DNA of 38,483 nt from contig JAUYTV010000022.1 in the NCBI GenBank assembly GCA_030694985.1, forward strand, positions 1-38,483. The letters are read 5' to 3'. The position numbers were made by a program, and so were the translations under genes. How positions within the stretch are numbered: position 1 is the stretch's first letter; every line of letters starts with the position of its first letter. Of the stretch, positions 1-8,978 are shown one piece after another. The stretch comes from Methanoregula sp. (GTDB taxonomy: Archaea; Halobacteriota; Methanomicrobia; Methanomicrobiales; Methanospirillaceae). A model generated the notes under the pieces. The model saw nothing but the letters and a program-made list of their open reading frames with translations. It was not told the origin of the DNA and did not search any database.

Positions 1-622
1 AAGCGAGATCGTCAAGCCAATTGAGCCTATTTGCGCACATTTGACTCTCCGACGTTATTTTTTCTAATCCGGGCTCACATCGATGAGATAAAATTGAATT
101 TACATCCATTTGCCCTGAATTCCGCACATCTCCCTATCCCGGGTAAGACTCACCCAATATTGAAAACTCTAAAATGACCTCCATTTGCCGAAAGGAGCCC
201 GATTTGAAATATGACATCTATACCGTAAGTCACATCCACAAAAGAGTTTTGTCATCGACGGTGACCGACGGAACCCGGAGGGGGGACTCCCGAAACAGGG
301 GTTCCTTTCGTTTTGCCTGCTTGAGCCTGATCCAAAGCGAGATCGTCAAGCCAATTGAGCCTATTTGCGCACATTTGACTCTCCGACGTTATTTTTTCTA
401 ATCCGGGCTCACAGGAATGAGATAAAAATGAATTTACATCCATTTGCCCTGAATTCCGCACTTATCCCAATCTTGGGTAAGACACACCCAATATTGAAAA
501 CTCTAAAATGACCTCCATTTGCCGAAAAGAGGCTGATTTGAAATATCGCATAACTCCCGTAAGTCGCATCTCCCAAAGAGGGTTTGTCATCGACGATGAA
601 CTACGGAGCCCGGAGGGGGATT
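1..622. repeat. Tandem ~334-bp repeat array, copy 1 (about 1.9 units)
   Basis: A unit of about 334 bp is repeated head to tail. The sequence starting aagcgagatcgtcaagcc at position 1 recurs at 335, and the block ttgccgaaaggagcccg at 185 recurs (slightly diverged) at 519. Homology stops near 622 after a G-rich stretch (cggaggggg). The left side is cut by the window edge. No convincing protein is encoded; short frames on both strands differ between copies. The block near 185-205 reads PKGARFEI in one plus frame, which resembles the C-terminal signature of the histidine kinases in this window. The unit may therefore derive partly from a kinase gene 3' end (inference). Confidence 0.85.
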
Positions 623-1007
623 TACATACAATAGCGGATGTCCCAGATATTCGCGAGTCAATAGCTGATAATATGGTACCTCTTTAGACGGTCCCCTTTT
701 ACTTAATCCGGATTATGGCGATGCAAAAAAACCGTAAACTTGCTGCGGGAGAATGCGATTAAGAAACGAACAGATGGTCGGCAAAGTATGAGTAAGTCTG
801 TCCTGTCGATCGGAATTGCCCGATAATACCGTAACTGGAAAGGCTCACCGCATGAGTACCCCAAAAAAGCTCAGCCCATGGGTACCCTCAAATGGTCAAA
901 TATGGCTCAGCCCATAGGTACCCCTTTGAATTATTCATTATAAAAAAATGTGATCACCGAAATCGTGCACCTTTCCCTGGGAGAACTTCTGAGCATTTCT
1001 GCGTTTG
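623..1007. other. Gene-free stretch downstream of the histidine kinase
   Basis: I see no supportable gene. It holds three copies of a 20-mer (843-924, listed separately). Near 965-985 on the minus strand there is a second short copy of the GKGARF-coding sequence that ends the neighbouring kinase gene, which suggests local duplication or rearrangement of the kinase 3' end. Short frames on the plus strand here are overlapping and unlike any family I recognise. Confidence 0.5.
843..924. repeat. Three copies of a 20-bp motif (GCTCAgCcCATgrGTACCCC)
   Basis: Copies lie at 843-862, 869-888 and 905-924, all in the same orientation, with start-to-start spacings of 26 and 36 bp. Each contains a GTACC(C) core preceded by CAT. 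Multiple short direct repeats like this can be transposase-binding sites at a transposon end or an operator array. No transposase gene remains beside them, so the role is inference. Confidence 0.6.
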
Positions 1008-2333
1008 TCAGGTTTCCATTTGTTGCACATTGGAGATCCGCCACGCACCTTTTGGCACCAGAATCTCAAACCGTGCACCTTTACCGGGCTCACCGGTTTC
1101 GCGGATGGAAAAATTCGTCATGGCAAGGATCTCCTGTGCAAGAAAGAGCCCCAGACCTGCATTTTTATAGAACTGTCGTTTGAATATTGCGTCCTTTTCT
1201 TCTGCGGGTATTCCAATACCGTCATCTTCAATAATTAAAATAATACCGGCACCTGATCTCTCGTAATACCCATGGATCATTGTTAATGTCTGGCCATACT
1301 GGATTGAATTATCGATAAGGTGATGGAATACTCTTTCTAAAAGCGGGTTTGCAAAAATTTCGAGATTGCCAAAATCAATAGTAATCGTGATTTCGGTTTT
1401 ACCAGACACGGGAACTACCTGCGTAACTATCTTCTGGACATTTAGCCATTGCGGCATGGAAAGACCAAGATTCTGGTAATCCCGTGTAAATGTTATTTGT
1501 TGCTGGATCTTTTCTGTAAGAGCCGTAATTGTTATCAGTTTTTTCTGGACTTCGGGCATCGTATCGGTTTGCTGTGCCATTTCCTCATACCCAATCAGCG
1601 CAGTTAACGTGTTGAAGATATCATGTCTTATAATATTATTCAGGATATTAAGTTTCACAATTGCCTGCTCAATCATTGTTTCTACACGGGTGCGGTGCAG
1701 ATCGGTAAGGATTGCACCTACTAAAAAGAATACAAGGATGATGAGTAACAATGCATAGTTTGTCAGGCTGATATACTGAAGCCTCCCTACCACCTTCTGG
1801 CTATCCATATCCACGCCCACAAGACCAACCACCCGACCACTGCCATCCCGTATCGGGGCATAACCTGACAGGGTAGTTCCCCACTTATCCGTGATAAATT
1901 CGGTTCCGGCTGAGGGTTGCAGGAATCCTGTCAGCAGGTTTGGTGCAAAATTCGGGTAGACTTCTCCGATAATTGCTGCATCTGTTTCAATCCCGTAATC
2001 GGCATCAACAACAAATTCAACAGCGCTCCCATTCTGGCGCATGGTATAGATATACCGGATAGACGGGTCAGATTGCCTGATCGTTTCAAGCGTGCTTCGC
2101 AGGGAAGTGAATTGCGGGGTTGATTCATCGCCGGGTTGGATCTGTACAAAAGTATCGCCGTTTATCTGTGAGGCGATGATCGATGCAGTTCCTTTCAGAT
2201 CATTTCGTGTTGCATCAAGAATGGCATCTTTTGCTGTAATATCAATAAGGATGAATGAAAAGCCAGTTACAAAAAACATCAGAAAAATGAACAGGATGGT
2301 GAGTATCCGGGCATTTCTAAAACGGCTTTTCAT
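1008..2333 (-). CDS. Membrane sensor histidine kinase, RHDI-type
   Basis: A 441-residue sensor kinase. Transmembrane helix at about residues 12-33, an extracytoplasmic Cache/PDC-like sensor at about 35-195 (ending in a GLVGVDMD strand), a second helix at about 200-220, then a phospho-acceptor segment with an IRHDIFN box (His near 238). The ATPase domain has an N box (LIDNSIQYG, near 344), a G1 box (EDDGIGIP) and a G2 box (AGLGLFLA). It ends in GKGARFEILVP plus about 14 extra residues that paralogues lack. The xRHDI box rather than the bacterial SHELRTP box is typical of methanogen kinases. It is divergent from a stand-alone receiver gene 119 bp away, probably its partner. The ligand is unknown. 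Confidence 0.9.
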   Translation of the reverse strand: MKSRFRNARILTILFIFLMFFVTGFSFILIDITAKDAILDATRNDLKGTASIIASQINGDTFVQIQPGDESTPQFTSLRSTLETIRQSDPSIRYIYTMRQNGSAVEFVVDADYGIETDAAIIGEVYPNFAPNLLTGFLQPSAGTEFITDKWGTTLSGYAPIRDGSGRVVGLVGVDMDSQKVVGRLQYISLTNYALLLIILVFFLVGAILTDLHRTRVETMIEQAIVKLNILNNIIRHDIFNTLTALIGYEEMAQQTDTMPEVQKKLITITALTEKIQQQITFTRDYQNLGLSMPQWLNVQKIVTQVVPVSGKTEITITIDFGNLEIFANPLLERVFHHLIDNSIQYGQTLTMIHGYYERSGAGIILIIEDDGIGIPAEEKDAIFKRQFYKNAGLGLFLAQEILAMTNFSIRETGEPGKGARFEILVPKGAWRISNVQQMET

Positions 2334-2452
2334 GCACTTTTCCCGCGGCTTATATCTGTAGTCTTTTCAATGGATGGATTACAAATAAGCAAATTGATAT
2401 TGAATGTTATGCAATAAACCTGATAACGATATCTCTTTACAACGGAGATGCA

Positions 2453-2815
2453 ATGACACAAGCCAAAGTATTTTTTGTTGAAGACGATGAAATCCTTGCA
2501 AAAGTGATTGAATGGAGACTGGGTAAGCTTGGATATACTATCTGCGGGTCAGCTGCTACGGGTGTTGAAGCCATTGAGTTGATCAAAGAAAAAGAGCCGG
2601 ATATCGTGTTGCTTGATATTGAATTAAAAGGACATATGGATGGTATAAGTGTAGGAGAGTTTCTCTCGTTAAAAACCAAAATTCCCTTTATCTACCTGAC
2701 CTCTCATACTGAAGATGATATCGTAAAACGTGCGGTAAATACAAAACCCAAAGGATACATAAAAAAGCCTTTTTCTGATAATGACCTTCGCATTGCTATT
2801 GAACTTGCACTATAA
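2453..2815 (+). CDS. Stand-alone response regulator (receiver domain only)
   Basis: A 120-residue single receiver domain with no output domain. The acidic pocket is E10-D11-D12, the phospho-acceptor is D55 (VLLDIE), the switch Thr is T83 (YLTSH), and the conserved Lys is K105 in KKPF. ATG is preceded by GGAG about 7 bases upstream. The gene is divergent from the membrane kinase ending at 1008, so the two probably form a two-component pair. Without an effector domain it may act by protein-protein contact, as CheY does, or as a phosphate relay; the sequence does not decide between these. Confidence 0.93.
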   Translation: MTQAKVFFVEDDEILAKVIEWRLGKLGYTICGSAATGVEAIELIKEKEPDIVLLDIELKGHMDGISVGEFLSLKTKIPFIYLTSHTEDDIVKRAVNTKPKGYIKKPFSDNDLRIAIELAL

Positions 2816-3225
2816 TCCGAGATAAAAAAGTCGTTTTTTCTTAAGTATAATATTACCAAACCGTTGGTCAGAACTAAAAAAAATCTGGCTCTTTGCTGTT
2901 TGATATGGGTAGATCCATAACATTGATTGTAGAAAATGGGCTTTTTCTCTCTTGTACGTGTGCTCAGTAAATCGATTCAATATCCCAGATTTGAGTTCAG
3001 AATCGCCAATAGGGCGACATTTGCGAGATACACTGCGAATATATCCAAGAGTCTGGACGGTGCAGAAACGCTGGGAAGACGCGGGCGGAGTAAGGTTGAC
3101 CGGCAGTTCCTCTGGGAGCCGGTTGCCCGGAAGATGGAAGTTACGTACTCCTGTGTGAACGCGTAGACGGGTTTATTAAAAATTGTAGAGTTGTTGAACA
3201 AAAAAGTCAGATGGCAGGATAAATT
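2816..3225. other. Gene-free stretch with a GC-rich segment
   Basis: Between the response regulator and the broken cheW-like gene there is no confident gene. Bases 2940-3165 are noticeably more GC-rich than the flanks. They carry overlapping open frames in two registers; one (about 2952-3158) reads a basic, Arg/Trp-containing peptide with IGRHLRDTLR and WTVQKRWEDAGG, which looks coding-like, but I cannot assign it to a family. It may be a relic of a mobile-element gene. Confidence 0.4.
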
Positions 3226-3807
3226 ATGTCTGTAATAAAAAGTCTGCAAAAACCAGCATCACACCGAAACAAACTATCGGCACGAAGACAAAGGCCTTTG
3301 ACCAAATCAGTAAACCTCCTGAAATTCAATTCAGGAAACCATCTTTATGCTGTTGAAATGAGTTAACTAAAAAAAGTGATCATGGATCTGATCTCAATCC
3401 AGAACGTTGCCTCCCGAACATTAACAACACAATTTATTAAGAGGAACCGGGGGGAGACAATAATTTTTAATCTCGAATCGTGTATCAGTATCCAGCAGTC
3501 CACAAAGAAAAATAAAGGAAACACCAGTATACTCATTTTCAATGAAACAATTCACGACTCCCAAGTAGGGGTACTGGTCCCCGGAATACCGGAGATATTG
3601 AAATCAAATGACTTGTGGTCAGAATCTGATGGAAATTCCTATGACGGGGATGCCCTGCCGGTCCGGGGAATTATCAGGAATTGTAAGTCTGTCACCAGAA
3701 ATGCTGTTGACGATATATCCTTGATTGATATCAGGAATCTTGTCGAGAATTGTATAGTCCGGTTGAAGTATTGGGAAACGGAAGGGATCGCGGTACTGGC
3801 CGCATGA
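3226..3807 (+). pseudogene. cheW-like gene interrupted by an in-frame TAA
   Basis: From ATG 3226 the frame reads a 46-residue N-terminus ending in LKFNSGNHLYAVEMS, then TAA at 3364-3366, then continues open in the same frame to 3807. It aligns with the intact CheW proteins here: NHLYAVEMS matches NEHYAVDLF, and after the stop LKKVIMDL matches VKEVVEYT. Further on GETIIFNLE matches GEITTIVDL, ILIFNETI matches IIVLDEKI, and RGIIRN...ISLIDIRNLVEN matches LGIIKK...LIIWIDIKYLLKD. The stop replaces the Glu codon of FEVKEVV. The full frame is 193 codons, close to the 199 of intact copies. Divergence is high, so decay is old. A GTG at 3376 could start a truncated product, but it would lack the first strands of the fold. 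Confidence 0.8.
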
Positions 3808-3935
3808 TCCGAAATGTAAATCGGTATTTTTATTTTTATGAGAGAAACTGTCACTCCCGTTCATAATGTGTAGTTGCTTTTGTAGAAATGAACGGGTCAT
3901 AAAAAAATTCTGGACCTTTTTTAAAGTGATGTTTT

Positions 3936-3983
3936 CGCCAACTCAAAAGTGATCCAGATCGCCAATCCGAAATTGATCCACCC
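3936..3983. mobile_element. Possible IS21-family terminal remnant
   Basis: Two imperfect direct repeats, cgccaactcaaaagtgatcc at 3936-3955 and cgccaatccgaaattgatcc at 3960-3979, lie side by side. Tandem repeats of the kind CGCCAA-N-AAAnTGAtCCA are characteristic of IS21-family ends as I remember them. No istA/istB gene remains, so this would be a solo end left after deletion. It sits about 50 bp before the second repeat array, at a junction. The family assignment is from memory and needs an ISfinder search. Confidence 0.5.
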
Positions 3984-4028
3984 TCTTTAACAAAAAAGGG
4001 GATTTAGGAAATCGTCATTTCAGATCCT

Positions 4029-4468
4029 GTTTGCCGAAAGGAGCCCGATTTGAAATATCACATCTATACCGTAAGTCACATCCCCAAAAGACTTTTGTCT
4101 TCGACGGTGACCGACGAAACCTGGAGGGGGGACTCCAAAAAAGGGGTTCCTTTCGTTTTGCCTGCTGTAACCTGATCCAAAGCGAGATCGTCAAGCCAAT
4201 TGAGCCTATTTGCGCACATTTGACTCTCCGACGTTATTTTTTAAAATCCGGGCTCACAGGAATGAGATAAAAATGAATTTACATCCATTTTCCCTGAATT
4301 CCGCACATCTCCTGATCCCGGGTAAGACACACTCCGGATTGAAAACGCTAAAATGACCTCCATTTGCCGAAAGGAGCCCGATTTAAAATATCGCATCACT
4401 CCCGTAAGTCGCATCCCCCAAAGAGTTTTGTCATCGACGGTGACCGACAGAACCCGGAGGGGGTACTC
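4029..4468. repeat. Tandem ~334-bp repeat array, copy 2 (about 1.3 units)
   Basis: The block ttgccgaaaggagcccg occurs at 4031 and again at 4364. The array matches 183-622 almost base for base at a constant offset of about 3846. The first unit here shares variants with the first unit of the other array (ctataccgtaagtcacatcc), and the second with the second (actcccgtaagtcgcatc). The two-unit block was therefore duplicated as a whole. Both arrays end at the same point (cggaggggg). They are in the same orientation and flank a 3.4-kb block. Confidence 0.85.
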
Positions 4469-4546
4469 GGTAAAACATTGTGATTTGTTTTTGTGAGTGG
4501 TAATTAGAACCAGTCCAATCAAGGGTTTAGCACATAAACCCTCCAC

Positions 4547-4787
4547 TCATTTTAGTGAAGCAGTGATCCCACGGGCAGCAATAATCACTCTGACGATACA
4601 AACCGGCAGATTTATATAATCAGTTAAGTTGACTGCATAATGTTCCTTTCCGAGCTGGAACTCCACCACAGGGATGGCTTTTCCTGTTGGATCTGCTGCC
4701 GGCAGTTGCCTTGCCATGGGCCAATACATTTGTCTGGGCTGGCTGGCCAACTGCATTTTCGGTTCCTTCTGTTGCTGTGATGGCCAT
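4547..4787 (-). pseudogene. Truncated, frameshifted cheW relic
   Basis: From ATG 4787 (minus) the sequence matches the start of the intact cheW at 12556-13140: MAITATEGTENAVGQPAQ against MSITATEGTGNAVGQPAR. Around 4710 two bases are missing relative to the intact copy (gccggcagttgcc against gccggggcagttgcc on the plus strand), shifting the frame. Homology resumes in another frame (ADPTGKAIPVVEF, GKEHYAVNLTD) and stops abruptly near 4620. The last 23 residues before the stop at 4547 are unrelated. Its place, 28 bp after an intact cheW and an MCP gene, mirrors the intact cassette at 12556-16714. Confidence 0.88.
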
Positions 4788-4815
4788 ACTTGTCCGCTCC
4801 TCTTTTTTTTGTTTT

Positions 4816-5415
4816 TTATGTCAGAGACATTCCTTCACCAATATCCTTGAGCAGGTACTTGATATCGATCCATATGATCAGTTCATTCTTTTCCTGATCC
4901 TTATCCTTGACCTTCTTCTTGATAATACCGAGGATAGCAGTATCCCCATGATTATCAGAAGTGGAAGTCTTGTCGATATCGCTCATATCAAAAGTTGAAA
5001 CAGAGGTAACATCGTCGACCATGATCCCGGTTTTTGCCCGTGTGATCTTCTCGTCTAGTACAATAATCCTGCTGTTTTCATCTTTAGTGTCGGCACTCGA
5101 AGCAATATGGAGTCGGTCTTTTAAGTCTACAATCGTAGTGATCTCGCCACGGAGATCAATGATGCCTTTCATATAGGAGGCGCTGTTTGGGAGTTTTGTT
5201 ATGGTCGTGTACTCAACGACTTCCTTGACTTCGAAGAGGTCAACCGCATAGTGCTCGTTTCCGAGCAGGAACTCAACGACCTGCATAGTCCCTGTGTCGT
5301 GTTTTTCTGATTTTGACACTTTGATAGACTGGTTTTTCTCAAGCAACTCCGTGCCCATGGGGACATGAGGAGATGATATCTCCTTCTCCTCTGTTGGCTT
5401 TGTAGATTTTGCCAT
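4816..5415 (-). CDS. cheW: CheW-like chemosensory adaptor (cassette A)
   Basis: A 199-residue protein with a charged, low-complexity N-terminus (1-45) and a CheW fold from about 46. Landmarks are VVEFLLGNEHYAVDLFEVKEVV, the LRGEITTIVDL segment, RIIVLDEKI and TGIMVDDVTSV. Compared with canonical CheW it has a Lys/Glu-rich insertion (KKKVKDKDQEKNE) before the last strand LIIWIDIKYLL. CheW couples receptors to the kinase CheA at the membrane. The gene starts 15 bp after the upstream MCP gene, so the two are cotranscribed; AAGGTG lies before ATG. It is nearly identical to the product of 13170-13769 apart from its N-terminal linker. Confidence 0.95.
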   Translation of the reverse strand: MAKSTKPTEEKEISSPHVPMGTELLEKNQSIKVSKSEKHDTGTMQVVEFLLGNEHYAVDLFEVKEVVEYTTITKLPNSASYMKGIIDLRGEITTIVDLKDRLHIASSADTKDENSRIIVLDEKITRAKTGIMVDDVTSVSTFDMSDIDKTSTSDNHGDTAILGIIKKKVKDKDQEKNELIIWIDIKYLLKDIGEGMSLT

Positions 5416-5430
5416 TTCTGTACACCTTGA

Positions 5431-8400
5431 TCAGCACTTGAACCGCGAGACTTCTTTAGTCACTTTGTCAACGATGTTGTTCACATTGCCAATCACCTTT
5501 GTGATCTGGTCAATTGCTGCTGCCGACTCTTCACTTGCTGCCGCCGCATCCGTTGACTCCTTGGATGTATTCTGCATCAGTCCGCCCACTTCATTGACAC
5601 TGGCAGTCACTTCTTCAACGGAAGCTGCCTGTTCTTCAGCTGCTGCAGCTACATCACTGATGTTCTTGCTAATCTGGTCGATCGACTCAACGATCTTGGA
5701 AAAGCTGCTCAAGGTGTCATGCAGGGCTTCGCTTCCCTGTTTTACCCCATTGTTAGCTGCAGTTACTGCATCCACAGCACTATTGGTCTGTGTCTGGAGG
5801 CTGTTTATCATATCAGAGATCTTCTCGGCAGACGCCCGTGATTCTACGGCAAGCGACTTGACTTCAGTTGCAACAACTGCAAACCCGCGTCCTGCATCTC
5901 CGGCTCTCGCTGCTTCAATGGCTGCATTGAGTGCGAGCAGGTTGGTCTGGTTCGCAAGGTCGGTGATGAGGTTAACGATCTCACTGATCTTGTCCATCTG
6001 TCCCTTGATCTCGAGGATGATGACATTGACATCGTTTGAAGATTTGGTGATGCCCTGCATACCATTCTCGGTCTTTCGGGCAAGGTCCATGCCCTCCTTG
6101 CTGTATAATGTAGTGTCCTGCACGAGTTTTGCGGTCATATCTGCACGGGTTGCAACTTCCTGGATGGTGCGGGATAGATCTTCCATGGCTTTCTGCACCT
6201 GTTCGATCCCTCCCATTGATTTCTCGACATTGACACTTACTGCACTCGTGTTCTTTGCAACCTGTCCTGCACCGGCAGAGACTTCCTCAACACTGGCGTT
6301 GGCCTCTTCGGCACCAGCGGCAAGGTCGGTCACCTGGGCACTGATATTTGTCATCGCATCAGAGACTGAGATACCGATGTTGTTCAACGCTTCTTTGAAC
6401 GCTAACCAGTCGCCAGGAACTTTGAGGTTCGGATCTACACGGGTGGTGAAGTCCTGCGTTGCATATCCCTTCGAGACCCGGAGAGCTTCATTGACCGGTT
6501 CTATGACCGAGTCAAGTGTCTGGTTGACCCCTTCTACGATCTTCTGGTAATCTCCCTGGTGCTTGCTCGTATCTGCCCTAGTGTTGAGTTTTCCCTGCAC
6601 AGCAGCAGTAGAAAGCTGATTTGTATCCTTAATGAGATTGTTTATCGCTGTTGTACATTGGCCCAGTGATTTGTAGATCTGGGCAAATGTTGCATGCACT
6701 TGAGCGGTCTCTTCATCCCCTTTTGCCTGAGTCAGATCTATGGTCAGGTCACCTACTGCCAGTTTATCGAGAGCTATTGTGAGTTTATCGGTCTCACCTG
6801 TCTGGTAGGCGACAATTTTTGATGCAAGTTTCCCGGCATTTGTGGCTTGCTTTTCTGCTTCAATTGCCTGCCTTTCTTTTGTCTTTACTTCGGTCTGGTC
6901 ATTTAGCAGTTCGAAGGCACCGATAACATCGCCGTTTTTGTCCCGGAGAGGGATTGACTGGTACGAGATATCAAGGATATTTTTCCCGGGTCGTGCATCC
7001 GTGGCACCCTGGGCATTATTCCCGGTCTTCATTGCAAGGCAACTGGCGCACCTGTCGGTCTTACAGTCTCCGGTCCTGAAATGGGTATAACAATAGGTTT
7101 TTTCCTTTAACAGTCCATCAAGCGTGGTGCCGCCAAGCTGTGTTCCAGCCTTGTTCATAAACCGTATCTGGTAATTTTTATCAATGATCATACAGGGGAC
7201 CGGCATATCGTCAATGAACCCTACAAGGCGTTCGATTGTGTCATTGACGCCTTCGATAATTTTCCTGTAATCTCCACGGTGTTTTTTAGTATCGGCCCGT
7301 GTATTTAACTTTCCTTCAACCGCAGCATCTGCAAGCATATTTGCATCGGTAGTGAGGGCATTGATGTTGTCAATACAGTTGTTTAAATTGATCTTGATTG
7401 CGTTGAAGTCGCCGTTGTAGTTGTCGGTGATCTTCTTTGGCATGTCCCCTTTGGAGATGCGGTCCATATATTCAGCTGACACTTTGAGTGGTCCTATGAC
7501 TGAGTCGAGAGTTTTATTTAACCCCGTGATCATGACCGCATATTCTCCTTTAAATTTACCGGAATCGCCCCGTGAATCGAGCCGCCCTTCAATAGCTGCA
7601 TTACTCAGCGAGGTAATGTCATTGCTGAATTGCTGGATGGTATTGACTACGCCGCTGAAAGCTTCAGAAACCTGACCGATCTCATCCCCTCCACTTACCA
7701 TCCGTGCGTTTGAGTCAATTTCCTTTGAAGCACCCGAGATATCCCCGTCCATTACCCGCCTGCCAAGGGTGACAAGGTCTCCCATTCTCCGGGCGATTGA
7801 CCTGCCAAACAGGGTTGCAATCGCGGCTCCCGCTCCAATGCTGATGATAAGGATGAGGAGTATGGCGTTTCTCAAGGTATCAACAGGTCCGCTGAAATCC
7901 GCAGGATCAACGCGTGTGGTGATGACCCAGTCCATTGGTGCGAAATAAGTGTAATAGGCAACGGCATCCTTTCCCTGGTACACGTATGGCATGCGGTCGC
8001 TGCTGGTCATTACATTCGCCTTGTTCTGTATCATCTGCTGGACAAAGGGCAAATCTGCAATACTGGACCCTATTGCAAGTGACGGGTGGGAGATTACGGT
8101 ACCTTTGCTATCAAACACATAGACATAACCATTTGCCCCGATCTTAGTATTCTGCATCTCCTGTTTTAACGGGCCGTAGACTACATCTTCAGGTACTCCT
8201 ACAAAGAGGATTCCGATGATCTCGCCTTTTGCGTTCTTGATCGGTTCGTAGGCCGCAAAGAACGGTTTTCCGACAACAACTGCTGAACCGTAATAGGTTT
8301 GTCCGTTTACAACAACAGCATTATAGACTGCATCAGATACCGCGGTACCAATGGCACGTTTCCCATCGGCACCGATGACATTGGTTGAAACACGTATCGC

Positions 8401-8799
8401 TTTATCACCAATTTTCTGAAAGACAGTGGCTTTAACATCCATGTCTTTTTCTATGGAGTCAACAACGCCGAAATTATCGTTAATGATCTGCCCCCCATAA
8501 GCAATCTTCCCGTCAACAATCTGGGGCGAACCGGAAACGGCGAACCGGTTCCTTAATAAGTTTAAGTCTCCGTTAAGTTTGGATTTTGAGAGATCGTACG
8601 AATTCGAAGTCATTCCCCGGAAATCTGTTACCTGTGTATTCAGGGTCATATCGAGTTGGTTGTTGATCGCATTGCTCGCCGTCACATATGACACGATTCC
8701 CAATACTAGGGTTGGGACTATGACAAGGATAAGGCAGATGATCAGGATTTTTGTGCCGATCTTCATGCGGTTGAACTTATCTGAAATTTTTTCGCTCAT
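5431..8799 (-). CDS. Methyl-accepting chemotaxis protein with Cache sensor, HAMP repeats and Cys-rich PAS
   Basis: A 1122-residue transducer. Helix 1 at about 17-40; extracytoplasmic Cache region about 45-305, including [23 protein letters not shown] and [10 protein letters not shown]; helix 2 at about 312-334; HAMP and HAMP-like repeats to about 540 ([27 protein letters not shown]). A PAS domain follows (about 545-660) with five cysteines: CYTHF, then C, C and CASC around 567-590. More HAMP-like sequence and a signalling hairpin follow, with the conserved tip [20 protein letters not shown] near 950. It ends in RFKC, with no NWETF-type CheR tether. A TATA-like ATTTTAAATATC lies upstream and GGAG precedes ATG. 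The cytoplasmic end is nearly the same as in 13787-16714, while the sensor is unrelated. The Cys-rich PAS suggests a metal or redox cofactor (inference). Confidence 0.95.
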   Translation of the reverse strand: MSEKISDKFNRMKIGTKILIICLILVIVPTLVLGIVSYVTASNAINNQLDMTLNTQVTDFRGMTSNSYDLSKSKLNGDLNLLRNRFAVSGSPQIVDGKIAYGGQIINDNFGVVDSIEKDMDVKATVFQKIGDKAIRVSTNVIGADGKRAIGTAVSDAVYNAVVVNGQTYYGSAVVVGKPFFAAYEPIKNAKGEIIGILFVGVPEDVVYGPLKQEMQNTKIGANGYVYVFDSKGTVISHPSLAIGSSIADLPFVQQMIQNKANVMTSSDRMPYVYQGKDAVAYYTYFAPMDWVITTRVDPADFSGPVDTLRNAILLILIISIGAGAAIATLFGRSIARRMGDLVTLGRRVMDGDISGASKEIDSNARMVSGGDEIGQVSEAFSGVVNTIQQFSNDITSLSNAAIEGRLDSRGDSGKFKGEYAVMITGLNKTLDSVIGPLKVSAEYMDRISKGDMPKKITDNYNGDFNAIKINLNNCIDNINALTTDANMLADAAVEGKLNTRADTKKHRGDYRKIIEGVNDTIERLVGFIDDMPVPCMIIDKNYQIRFMNKAGTQLGGTTLDGLLKEKTYCYTHFRTGDCKTDRCASCLAMKTGNNAQGATDARPGKNILDISYQSIPLRDKNGDVIGAFELLNDQTEVKTKERQAIEAEKQATNAGKLASKIVAYQTGETDKLTIALDKLAVGDLTIDLTQAKGDEETAQVHATFAQIYKSLGQCTTAINNLIKDTNQLSTAAVQGKLNTRADTSKHQGDYQKIVEGVNQTLDSVIEPVNEALRVSKGYATQDFTTRVDPNLKVPGDWLAFKEALNNIGISVSDAMTNISAQVTDLAAGAEEANASVEEVSAGAGQVAKNTSAVSVNVEKSMGGIEQVQKAMEDLSRTIQEVATRADMTAKLVQDTTLYSKEGMDLARKTENGMQGITKSSNDVNVIILEIKGQMDKISEIVNLITDLANQTNLLALNAAIEAARAGDAGRGFAVVATEVKSLAVESRASAEKISDMINSLQTQTNSAVDAVTAANNGVKQGSEALHDTLSSFSKIVESIDQISKNISDVAAAAEEQAASVEEVTASVNEVGGLMQNTSKESTDAAAASEESAAAIDQITKVIGNVNNIVDKVTKEVSRFKC

Positions 8800-8978
8800 G
8801 ATACTCTTCTCCGTTGCCCGTTCGGGCTGATGTGAATGATATTTAAAATGTTATGGAAATCCGAAATTGCAATTCCTGTTTTTCTTCCAGTTATTGAATT
8901 TTCATAACTATAACTTTTTTTTTAATTTTGATTAAATTCAGGAAATTTATACGAATATTCTGTGGAAAAATTTTCTCT

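Noticed and set aside
252-461. A minus-strand frame repeated in both 334-bp arrays (MRNSGQMDVNSFLSH...)
   Set aside because: It is shared only because the DNA is repeated; ends differ between copies, there is no ribosome site and no family resemblance.
1-622. CRISPR array
   Set aside because: The repeats are about 334 bp with no short repeat/spacer pattern, and no cas gene is in the window.
843-924. CRISPR-like triple repeat
   Set aside because: Only three 20-mers with 6- and 16-base gaps, and no spacer-length regularity.
3364-3366. Readthrough (pyrrolysine-type) at the stop in the cheW-like gene
   Set aside because: The codon is TAA, whereas pyrrolysine uses TAG, and the surrounding divergence fits a decaying gene better.
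5438-6550. A 370-codon plus-strand frame opposite the MCP signalling domain
   Set aside because: Ser/Ala/Thr-rich translation mirrors the Ala/Glu-rich heptads of the MCP. The same shadow appears opposite the other two MCP genes, which confirms it as an artefact.
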